14,616 bases of DNA, from NCBI GenBank assembly GCA_014879345.1, contig JACSSI010000036.1, positions 1 to 14,616 on the forward strand, read 5' to 3'. The DNA comes from Anaerolineae bacterium (lineage in GTDB: Bacteria > Chloroflexota > Anaerolineae > Promineifilales > Promineifilaceae). This document shows, piece by piece, positions 8,355 to 14,429 of this stretch; the stretch's first letter is position 1; each line of letters begins with the position of its first letter. Made by a program: the position numbers and the translations under genes. The notes beneath the pieces are model-generated. The model worked only from the letters and a program-made list of their open reading frames with translations. It did no database searches and was not told where the DNA came from.

Positions 8355-8633
8355 CTATGCCTTGCGTGATTCCCAGGTGATTAATCCATGGTTCGTTAAA
8401 TCTTCCAGGAAAGCAGATACATCAGCCTCAGCCTGCTGCGGCGACAAAGCGTATTGTCGTGCCAAAGCCCTTTCAATATCTTGCACTTGAGAGCCAGTAA
8501 CGATCTGTTGCCAAATATCTGCGCCAGCTTGATTTAAAACTCGGATTTCACCCGTTGTAGGAGAAACAATTACAGCCTCCCCATCTAACAATCTCCAGGT
8601 TAACTCAGGATGAATAACAGGATAGATTTGCAT
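8355..8633 (-). CDS. PqqD-family RiPP recognition element protein
   Basis: 92-residue cytoplasmic protein with the PqqD fold, a winged-helix-like peptide-binding chaperone domain (RRE). Such proteins hold the leader of a ribosomal peptide, or an equivalent segment, for a partner enzyme. The pattern WRLLDGEAVIVSPTTGEIRV (13-32), LNQAGADIWQQI (33-44), a helical middle DIERALARQYALSPQQAEAD, and FLEDLTNHGLI (76-86) matches the family along its whole length of about 90. Known relatives occur beside radical-SAM, lasso-peptide and HPr-rel-A/HprK-like kinase genes, some of them within polysaccharide loci. None of those partner enzymes is in this window, so it is an orphan here. It lies 20 bases after the small ELNT membrane protein and 31 before the large C25 peptidase, and is more AT-rich than the flanking genes. 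An AGGA about 17 bases before the ATG is a poor ribosome binding site. The fold is likely; the partner and job are unknown. Confidence 0.82.
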   Translation of the reverse strand: MQIYPVIHPELTWRLLDGEAVIVSPTTGEIRVLNQAGADIWQQIVTGSQVQDIERALARQYALSPQQAEADVSAFLEDLTNHGLITWESRKA

Positions 8634-8653
8634 TAATAAATTTTCGTAATTTC

Positions 8654-9127
8654 CTAGCTTTTGATTTCCTTAATGCCAATAACAAGCAGACCCAAACCAA
8701 CCACAATAGACAGCGCCGCTAAAACAACAGACCATCCGGTCATACCTGGAACGGTGTATGAAAATTTGTCATCTTCATATTGATTTGCGGTGCCATCATT
8801 TTGAATCTCTTCAAGTAAATAATAAAAAGTTTTGCCTGCTTCAACGGAACTATCCACATAAGAATAAGTTGCTCCCGAAATGGCGCTGCCTTCACTATCT
8901 ATCATGACATCGTTCACGAGAACATAATTATCTTCATCGATCTCACTTCGGTATAAATTAAATCCGGCCGTATTCAATTCCGTCTCTGTATTCCATTGCA
9001 CTGTTACAGAAGGTGGTTTGACCAATTGATAAAAAATGAGTCCACCGCCCAAAACAAGCCATAAAAATCCCATGAGAATTAACAGCTTGGATGCATTATT
9101 CGAATGGATTTCACTATCCTGGCTCAT
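8654..9127 (-). CDS. Small ELNT-domain (FnIII-like) membrane protein
   Basis: 157-residue protein with two hydrophobic helices (about 14-36 and 130-152) flanking one predicted extracytoplasmic beta domain (40-125). It ends in a basic tail GIKEIKS. The domain shows VTVQWNTETELNTAGFNLYR (41-60), GATYSYVDSSVEAG (85-98) and FYYLLEEIQ. By eye this is the same domain as in the 365-residue protein at 4082-5179 (shared W-x-T-x-(S/T)-ELNT-x-GF-x-(L/I), then ATYS-x-(V/T)-D and Y-x-Y-x-L-x-E), with the linker missing. There is no enzymatic motif. Its ATG overlaps the stop of the co-polymerase/kinase gene in ATGA (9124-9127), which couples its synthesis to that protein and hints at a stoichiometric partner in the envelope. 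The locus here is about 39% GC on hand-counted lines, lower than radA or the glycosyltransferase. Function unknown. Confidence 0.75.
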   Translation of the reverse strand: MSQDSEIHSNNASKLLILMGFLWLVLGGGLIFYQLVKPPSVTVQWNTETELNTAGFNLYRSEIDEDNYVLVNDVMIDSEGSAISGATYSYVDSSVEAGKTFYYLLEEIQNDGTANQYEDDKFSYTVPGMTGWSVVLAALSIVVGLGLLVIGIKEIKS

Positions 9128-10776
9128 GATCGTTTAGTCAAACTGGCAATCCAGGCTGGAATTCTTGCAGATCGCGAAGATTTTTTTGACCGTCGTTTTT
9201 TAGACTTTGCATTGTATTCATATGAAGAATAATAGTAATAATAATAGCCATAACCAGAGCGGTCTAGCTTCACTTTGTTTAAAACAGTGCCAAAAATATG
9301 AGTTCCTGTGCGCGATAATCGTTCTACTGCATTGACAAAAGCATTCCGTCGTGTTTTGCCCGTGTCAACGACCAGTAAAGCACCATTGACTTTGGCTCCA
9401 ATAATTGACGCATCTGCAACTGTCAATACAGGTGGGGTATCAAACACAAGCACATCAGCCACCTGTTCAAACTCAGAAATGACCTCTTTCATTCGCTGAG
9501 AGTTAAGTAACTCAGCCGGATTCGGCGGAATGGGACCGCTGGTCAAAACACTTAAATTAGTGATACTCGTCTCTTGTAAATGGGTTTTTACTGGGGTTTG
9601 GTTATCAAGTATAGCAGTGGTAAGACCCATATTGTTGGAAAGGGTGAAAATTTTGTGCTGTACTGGACGACGCAAGTCAGCGTCAACCAAGATGACCTTT
9701 TTTCCGGCTTGCGCCATAACAATGGCTAAATTCGCAACTGTGGTCGATTTTCCTTCACTGGGAGAGGCACTGGAAACGATAAAACTTTTTAATGTTTCGT
9801 CAACGGATGAAAAATCCAAATTGGTACGAATGACACGATAGGCTTCTGAGATGGGATCACGCGGAGAAACTTGTGTGATAAGTCCTTGTTTTTCATCTGC
9901 CTGTTTGATAATGGCGATGGCGCCCAAAGTTGTTAGATCAGTGTCTTCTAAAATTTGCTCTGGTGTTTTAATGGTGTCATCAAGATAATCAATTAAAAAG
10001 ATAATGCCAATGGCAATCATGCCACCTATTGCGGCTGCAAGCATTACATTGGAAGATGTGCGAGGGCGTATAGGGCCACCGCTGGGCTTTGCTTCTTCTA
10101 TTTGAATGAGGTTACTGGTTTCTTTAGCTTGTTCAATTTGAAGTGCATTCAAATTATTGAAGATGTCTGTGTATTGAATTTGTGCTTCGTTTAGATTGGT
10201 TTCTAGCCGGGAAAGTGTTGCTTTTTCTTCAGCCGTTACAGCGTCGCCGATTTTATTAATCTCTGTTTCTATCGTTTCAATTTTGTCGCCAATCGTTTGC
10301 AGCCTGCTCTCCCAGTTAGCAATTGGTTCAGCAAAACGCAAGCTTTCACGGTTTTGGTTATGGGTGATGAACACATCGCCCAGGGTATTGGCGATGAGGG
10401 CTGCTCGTTTGGGGTCGTCGTCCTCAACACGTATAATTATGATTTGTGTCTCTTGTGGGGCAGATACAGATATTCTGCCTTTCAACTGTCCTGGGGTGAA
10501 GGGCAAGCCAAGCTGGTCTATGGTTTCCTGGAGAACGGGGTCAGTGTTTATCAGTTCAACATAGGTTTGGGCGAGACGTTCTTCTAACAGAATTTGTGAA
10601 TAATCGTTGCCGGAACCAGTTCCTGGAGCTTGATCGATGAGCAATCTGGAGCTAGATTGATAAATGGGTGTTGTGTTTTTGCTCACCACAAATGCGGCAG
10701 TGGCAGCTATTAGAACGCCCAAGATGATGAGCCAGGCCCAATGCCATACTAAGGAGATGTAATTTTTTAGAACCAT
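9124..10776 (-). CDS. Polysaccharide co-polymerase fused to BY-kinase (Wzc/CpsD type)
   Basis: 550-residue inner-membrane protein joining a Wzz chain-length domain to a bacterial tyrosine (BY) kinase, which controls export and length of exopolysaccharide by cycles of autophosphorylation. Order: helix 1 (11-31); Wzz domain with a predicted coiled coil (about 155-225); a proline-rich motif PSGGPIRPR (231-239); helix 2 (243-264); kinase domain from about 305 with Walker A ASPSEGKSTT (337-346), Walker A' VILVDADLRRP (361-371) and Walker B VLVFDTPP (442-449). The tail GYGYYYYYYSSYEY (508-521) supplies about nine tyrosines as phosphorylation sites and is followed by a Lys/Arg/Ser-rich end. At 550 residues it is shorter than E. 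coli Wzc (about 720), with a reduced periplasmic portion. The two halves are fused rather than split as in CapA/CapB of Firmicutes. An AGGA about 10 bases upstream supports ATG 10776. It follows the small membrane gene by 17 bases. High confidence in class. Confidence 0.95.
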   Translation of the reverse strand: MVLKNYISLVWHWAWLIILGVLIAATAAFVVSKNTTPIYQSSSRLLIDQAPGTGSGNDYSQILLEERLAQTYVELINTDPVLQETIDQLGLPFTPGQLKGRISVSAPQETQIIIIRVEDDDPKRAALIANTLGDVFITHNQNRESLRFAEPIANWESRLQTIGDKIETIETEINKIGDAVTAEEKATLSRLETNLNEAQIQYTDIFNNLNALQIEQAKETSNLIQIEEAKPSGGPIRPRTSSNVMLAAAIGGMIAIGIIFLIDYLDDTIKTPEQILEDTDLTTLGAIAIIKQADEKQGLITQVSPRDPISEAYRVIRTNLDFSSVDETLKSFIVSSASPSEGKSTTVANLAIVMAQAGKKVILVDADLRRPVQHKIFTLSNNMGLTTAILDNQTPVKTHLQETSITNLSVLTSGPIPPNPAELLNSQRMKEVISEFEQVADVLVFDTPPVLTVADASIIGAKVNGALLVVDTGKTRRNAFVNAVERLSRTGTHIFGTVLNKVKLDRSGYGYYYYYYSSYEYNAKSKKRRSKKSSRSARIPAWIASLTKRS

Positions 10777-10793
10777 TTGCTAAGCGTCCTGGA

Positions 10794-11117
10794 TTATGAA
10801 TTTTTGGAAGAAGTGTTATTTCGATGCTTAATGAGTGTAAATAGGTTATAGCAGCATATCAATGCGAAAATAGTCCATATGCCGATTTCCCAGAGTTTTT
10901 GGCTTGTTCCTGCCAGACCAATGGAAATTAAAAGTATGCCAGACCAGAATGCTTTTTGAAATGTGGGTTGATTGAGTTGGGCTTTTAACGGCCGTTTCTC
11001 TTCACCCGCCAGCCAATAATGATAGCTGAACGATGCCAGAATCATTGCCAAGCCTACAATCCAAAACAAGTTGATGAATACAGAAAACCAATCGATCACG
11101 GCATTGAAGTATAGCAT
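10794..11117 (-). CDS. Small three-helix membrane protein of unknown function
   Basis: 107-residue protein with hydrophobic segments at about 11-33, 57-71 and 75-97. A basic/polar loop (GEEKRPLKAQLNQ, 38-50) and a polar tail (KHRNNTSSKNS) are probably cytoplasmic. I do not recognise a family. It is the first gene of the minus-strand operon, 53 bases from divergent radA and 17 bases before the co-polymerase/kinase, so a role in envelope polysaccharide assembly is possible but not shown. No clear ribosome binding site precedes ATG 11117, which lies inside a 12-bp palindrome. A later GTG (codon 7) is an alternative. One AACGGCCGTT palindrome lies in the loop, in a different frame (reads Lys-Arg-Pro). 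Moderate confidence that it is translated: clean frame, plausible helices, tight packing. Confidence 0.65.
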   Translation of the reverse strand: MLYFNAVIDWFSVFINLFWIVGLAMILASFSYHYWLAGEEKRPLKAQLNQPTFQKAFWSGILLISIGLAGTSQKLWEIGIWTIFALICCYNLFTLIKHRNNTSSKNS

Positions 11118-11123
11118 ATGCTA
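11112..11123. promoter_or_regulatory. 12-bp perfect palindrome in the divergent intergenic region
   Basis: TAGCATATGCTA is a perfect inverted repeat covering the minus-strand start codon of the small membrane gene, 47 bases before the radA start. It could be an operator for a dimeric regulator of the divergent pair. A few 12-bp palindromes are expected by chance in a window this size, so support is weak. I could not place a convincing -35/-10 pair for either direction in 11118-11170. Confidence 0.2.
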
Positions 11124-11158
11124 AAATCAGGGGAAAGGTTATGTAATCTTGGCCTCAT

Positions 11159-11164
11159 GAAGGA
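11159..11164 (+). promoter_or_regulatory. radA ribosome binding site
   Basis: GAAGGA lies 6 bases before the ATG at 11171, a strong Shine-Dalgarno that fixes the radA start. Confidence 0.75.
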
Positions 11165-11170
11165 TAAATT

Positions 11171-12556
11171 ATGGCGAAAAGCAAATCTCAATATGTATGC
11201 AGTAAGTGTGGCCGGACGACACCGGCGTATATGGGCAAATGCCCCAAATGTGGGGAATTTGGCACCATGGAAGAAGAGATTCTGGTAGCCGAAGCAGCCT
11301 CGGCAGACGCCAAAAATCGGCGGGCGCGAGGGTACGTTGCCAGCCGTCCGCAGCGTTTGGCAGAGGTGACGGCCGATGGTTTTGAACGTCTGGCTGTGCC
11401 GGTGGCTGAATTTTCTCGTGTGTTGGGAGGCGGTGTGGTGCCTGGTTCGCTCGTTTTGGTGGGTGGTGAACCTGGCATTGGTAAATCAACATTGCTGCTA
11501 CAAATTGCGGCGATGATGGCAAACCAACATGGCTCAACCTTGTATATCTCTGGTGAAGAGAGCGCCCGGCAGATCAAGATGCGGGCTGACCGGATGCGGG
11601 TGGAGGCGCATGATTTGTATTTGGTGACGGAGACGAACTTAACGGCCGTTCTCAATCACATTGAAGAAATCCAACCCACACTCGTCATTGTAGACAGCAT
11701 TCAGACAACCTATGATGAACGGTTGACCTCTTCTGCTGGCAGTGTGAGCCAGGTGCGGGAATGTGCCAGCGTTTTTCAGGACTTGGCGAAAAATTCCGGT
11801 GTGACCATCTTTTTGGTGGGGCATGTGACCAAGGAGGGTGCGATTGCCGGGCCACGTGTGCTGGAGCATATCGTCGATACCGTTTTGTATTTAGAAGGCG
11901 ACCCGTTCCATCGCTACCGTTTGCTGCGCAGTGTGAAGAACCGGTTTGGCGCAACCAGTGAAGTGGGTGTATTTGAGATGCGGGAAGAAGGTATGGTTGA
12001 AGTGCCAAATCCGTCTGAAGCATTTTTGGCGGAACGGCAGGTTAATGCGCCTGGTTCTGCCATTGCCGTGACGATTGAGGGTACACGGCCGTTATTGGTC
12101 GAAGTGCAAGCGTTAGCCAGTGCCACTACCTTTGCTAACCCGCGCCGCACGGCCAATGGCGTGGATTACAATCGGCTGCTGCTGTTAACGGCCGTTCTCA
12201 CCCGCCGCGTCAATGTCCCCCTTTATGACAAAGATGTGTTCGTCAACGTCATTGGCGGTTTGCAAATAGGCGAACCGGCCGCCGATTTGGCGGTGGCCGT
12301 CTCGTTAGCCAGCAGTGTCAAAGACCAACCCATCCATGCCGATATGGCTTTTGTGGGCGAAATTGGTCTGAGTGGGGAACTGCGTGCCGTCAGCCAACTG
12401 GAAGCACGGCTCAAAGAAGCGGTAAAGCTGGGCTTCCGTCGTTGTGTTGTGCCGCGCTCTACCAGTAAACAGAATTACAAAGCGCCCGATGGGCTGGAAC
12501 TTATCGGCTGCCGCACGTTGGCTGAAGCGATTAAAGCGGCTTTAGTGCCGAAATAA
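11171..12556 (+). CDS. radA: DNA repair protein RadA (Sms)
   Basis: 461-residue RecA-like ATPase that promotes branch migration of recombination intermediates and helps process stalled forks. Length matches the E. coli protein (460). An N-terminal four-cysteine zinc finger (Cys10, Cys13, Cys24, Cys27) precedes a RecA-type domain with Walker A GGEPGIGKST (98-107), ISGEESARQIKMRADR (126-141) and Walker B LVIVDS (171-176). The RadA hallmark KNRFG is at 256-260, and a Lon-protease-like C-terminal domain follows (about 295-460; VNVIGGLQI, AFVGEIGLSGELRAV). It is the only plus-strand gene here, divergent from the polysaccharide/peptidase operon and convergent with the GH99-like gene. There is no sign of functional linkage to its neighbours. 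Two exact AACGGCCGTT sites, both reading Thr-Ala-Val, and one near-match (CACGGCCGTT, 12084-12093) lie in this conserved gene. Assignment is near certain. Confidence 0.98.
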   Translation: MAKSKSQYVCSKCGRTTPAYMGKCPKCGEFGTMEEEILVAEAASADAKNRRARGYVASRPQRLAEVTADGFERLAVPVAEFSRVLGGGVVPGSLVLVGGEPGIGKSTLLLQIAAMMANQHGSTLYISGEESARQIKMRADRMRVEAHDLYLVTETNLTAVLNHIEEIQPTLVIVDSIQTTYDERLTSSAGSVSQVRECASVFQDLAKNSGVTIFLVGHVTKEGAIAGPRVLEHIVDTVLYLEGDPFHRYRLLRSVKNRFGATSEVGVFEMREEGMVEVPNPSEAFLAERQVNAPGSAIAVTIEGTRPLLVEVQALASATTFANPRRTANGVDYNRLLLLTAVLTRRVNVPLYDKDVFVNVIGGLQIGEPAADLAVAVSLASSVKDQPIHADMAFVGEIGLSGELRAVSQLEARLKEAVKLGFRRCVVPRSTSKQNYKAPDGLELIGCRTLAEAIKAALVPK

Positions 12557-12562
12557 GGATAA

Positions 12563-12598
12563 GTCGGGGCGGTTGCCTTGCCGCCCCGACGATTTTTT
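12563..12598. terminator. Hairpin terminator between convergent radA and GH99-like gene
   Basis: A perfect 10-bp GC-rich stem, GTCGGGGCGG (12563-12572) with CCGCCCCGAC (12581-12590), encloses an 8-base loop and is followed by GA and six T (12593-12598) on the plus strand. This is a strong intrinsic terminator for radA. On the minus strand the same hairpin follows directly after the stop of the facing gene, whose TAA lies inside the T run. The downstream minus-strand sequence TTATCCTTATTT is only moderately T-rich, so termination in that direction is plausible but weaker. Confidence 0.88.
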
Positions 12599-14414
12599 AC
12601 CGATTCCGCCCGATAAACAGCACCACAGCCCCACCGAGTGCCAAAGCCCCCACTAATCCCAAAACAGCCGCCAATACCGACTGCACACGAAAGCCAGAAT
12701 TGTCTGTTTCTGGGGAGCTTGCGGAGGTTGGCTGGGGAACGGCCGTTTCCGTGACAAGGGCGGTTACTGTTTCAGTAGGAGCGGCGGTGGCAGTTGGTGG
12801 TGCGATTGTGGCGGCGATTGTTTCCGTAGGAACGGCCGTTGCCGTGGGCGTGTTGATTTCCTCGCCTGCCAGATTAGACGATCCTCCAATCTCTTTTGGC
12901 CGAGGCTGAAAACCGACTACCACTTCCTGACCCGGCTGCAAGACGCTGCTATTATCCAGGCCGCTGACTTCAAACAGACCATCGACCGTCAAATCATAAC
13001 GGGTGGCAATGCCGATGAAGGTGTCGCCAGCGGCCACCACATGCACAATAGTGCCATCTGGTTTGATGCGCCCTTGTGGGTTTCCCGGCATGATGGTAGA
13101 GCCGTCCGGCAAAATGGTGTAGCCCATAATCAGTGTTTGGCCGACTTGCAGCACCGCATTATCGCTGATGTCGTTGTAGGTTACGATGTCGGCAACGGGT
13201 ATACCAAAGAGGTTGGAAAGATAAAGCAGGGATTCTCCCTCTTGCACGGTGTAAAGAATTTTGCCGTCTGGCTGGGCTGTGGGAGTAACAAAGGGGGCGA
13301 TGGTGGGAACGGCCGTTGCCGTGGCAGCGGGTTCTGGTGTGTCGACGGGTGGCAGGGGGGTGGTTTGTTGCGCAACGGCCGTTGCGGGAGCCGCTTGTCC
13401 AGATTGGGTTACCACTGGCTCAGGCGCAGGGGGGGGCGGTGCGGCCAAACTGCCACCTTTATAACCAGCACTCAATTCTGACGTAAGCTGCAAGTAAAAA
13501 TTGCCATATTCCGTGCTTGGCTCAATCTGGCTGCCTTCTTTCCACTCATTAAACGAGGTGATAATGATCATGTCGGGTGAACTGGCAGCCGCTCCGCCAA
13601 AAGAGGAACGGTAAAAATCGCCATTGGCTCGACTGCGGCTGAAAGCGGCATCGCCCCGAGGCAGTAAAGTATCGTTCCAGCCGGGCATCGCTGTTGCCAC
13701 CCAATATTTGAAACCACCGTAAGTGGCAGCGGCGGCGCGGGTATTGGCTGCCCAGGAAACGGCCGTTGTCGCCGGACTGGCCGCCCAGGCAATATTATAA
13801 AGATGCAGCCCGTCAAACGAATTGAGATAGCTGGTATTGCCCCCTTCAGCAATCCAAATCGTGTTATGGTTGGGATCAACCGCTTCCCGAATAGCCACCC
13901 ACTCAGCCGGTGACAAAATCCAGTTTGCCCAAAAGAAGATCACCGGTTTGCCATCAACACGCAGATAAGCCGGATGATTGGCGTGGGTGGCGATCAGCGT
14001 ATTTAAAGCATTGATGCGATCTTGATTATTGGCGAAAAAGGGGCTGCCCGTTTCAAAATCAACCGCTGCCTTAAAGCCGCTGGCGCTGGCCGCATTCAGC
14101 AGTGCCTTGAAATTTGATTCCGTCTGGTTATTGTCCGCTTGTGGGCCATACCAGCTTTGCACAAAGCCGTCGATGCCTGCCGATTTGGCTTCGTTGACAT
14201 GGCGTTGAATCGTGCCAGCATCCGTCGAAAAGTAAGGTGAGGCAGGTTGAAACGGTGTTTTGCCCACGCCAAATGAATCTGGGCTGTACCAGGCATAATA
14301 AAATGCCAAAACCAGTCCCGTTTGCCCTTGCGCTTCCGTTTTTTCTGGTCTTAAAGCAAAAACCAGACAGAAAGCAAGAATAGAGAATGTGATGAACTGA
14401 ATTGATTTTTTCAT
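12597..14414 (-). CDS. Secreted GH99-like glycosidase with two LysM repeats and C-terminal anchor
   Basis: 605-residue predicted surface protein. A signal peptide (about 1-28, ending TEAQ) leads into a GH99/GH71-like (beta/alpha)8-type domain (about 31-315). It shows FYYAWYSPD (38-46), IDGFVQSWYGP (81-91), GKPVIFFWAN (155-164) and TSFNEWKEGSQIEPS (286-300), the glutamate-rich signature corresponding to the catalytic region of endo-alpha-mannosidase-type enzymes. A Pro/Ala linker follows, then LysM 1 (387-430, YTVQEGESLLYLSNLFGIP) and LysM 2 (457-501, HVVAAGDTFIGIATRYDL), domains that bind N-acetyl-sugar polymers. A second Pro/Thr/Ala linker (520-572) and a membrane helix (579-600) with basic tail GRNR complete it. 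A role in trimming or remodelling mannose-containing or related glycans at the cell surface is inferred. Five AACGGCCGTT sites, all Thr-Ala-Val, lie mainly in the linkers. It starts 15 bases after the upstream fragment's stop, so the two are probably co-transcribed. No clear ribosome binding site is visible. Confidence 0.85.
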   Translation of the reverse strand: MKKSIQFITFSILAFCLVFALRPEKTEAQGQTGLVLAFYYAWYSPDSFGVGKTPFQPASPYFSTDAGTIQRHVNEAKSAGIDGFVQSWYGPQADNNQTESNFKALLNAASASGFKAAVDFETGSPFFANNQDRINALNTLIATHANHPAYLRVDGKPVIFFWANWILSPAEWVAIREAVDPNHNTIWIAEGGNTSYLNSFDGLHLYNIAWAASPATTAVSWAANTRAAAATYGGFKYWVATAMPGWNDTLLPRGDAAFSRSRANGDFYRSSFGGAAASSPDMIIITSFNEWKEGSQIEPSTEYGNFYLQLTSELSAGYKGGSLAAPPPPAPEPVVTQSGQAAPATAVAQQTTPLPPVDTPEPAATATAVPTIAPFVTPTAQPDGKILYTVQEGESLLYLSNLFGIPVADIVTYNDISDNAVLQVGQTLIMGYTILPDGSTIMPGNPQGRIKPDGTIVHVVAAGDTFIGIATRYDLTVDGLFEVSGLDNSSVLQPGQEVVVGFQPRPKEIGGSSNLAGEEINTPTATAVPTETIAATIAPPTATAAPTETVTALVTETAVPQPTSASSPETDNSGFRVQSVLAAVLGLVGALALGGAVVLFIGRNR

Positions 14415-14429
14415 AAAGTCGGGGTTGTG

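Larger units (their letters stand above)
51..13767. repeat. Dispersed highly iterated palindrome AACGGCCGTT (21 exact copies)
   Basis: Exact 10-bp perfect palindromes start at 51, 84, 102, 1379, 1814, 2487, 3192, 3651, 4364, 5066, 6529, 7505, 7871, 10987, 11641, 12187, 12738, 12831, 13308, 13374 and 13758. For random sequence of equal base use about 0.014 would be expected. All lie inside coding regions. Nineteen are read as ACG GCC GTT (Thr-Ala-Val); the exceptions are 6529 (Asn-Gly-Arg) and 10987 (Lys-Arg-Pro). They fall mainly in tolerant places: linkers, membrane helices and loops. The longest gap is 7881-10986. The arrangement resembles cyanobacterial HIP1 (GCGATCGC) in density and coding location but not in sequence. 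The role is unknown. Confidence 0.92.

Noticed and set aside
11118..11170. Sigma-70-type promoters for radA and the minus-strand operon
   Set aside because: A promoter must lie in or near this gap, but the best -35/-10 candidates match only about half the consensus positions, so none is annotated.
11188..11655. 155-codon minus-strand frame opposite radA
   Set aside because: radA on the plus strand is unmistakable, and this frame has shadow composition.
12720..13450. Possible tandem repeat or CRISPR-like array from repeated ATAVPT/TATA-type coding units
   Set aside because: Copies are irregularly spaced, short and lie within a clear low-complexity linker. The recurring DNA element is the AACGGCCGTT palindrome, not an array.
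13041..13481. 146-codon plus-strand frame rich in Gly/Arg/Trp
   Set aside because: It is antisense to the LysM and linker part of the GH99-like protein and has no recognisable domain.
51..13767. Palindromes as restriction-cloning artefacts (CGGCCG, EagI core)
   Set aside because: They lie in frame inside continuous genes, with extended 10-bp conservation at irregular spacing. Artefactual linkers would disrupt or flank genes.
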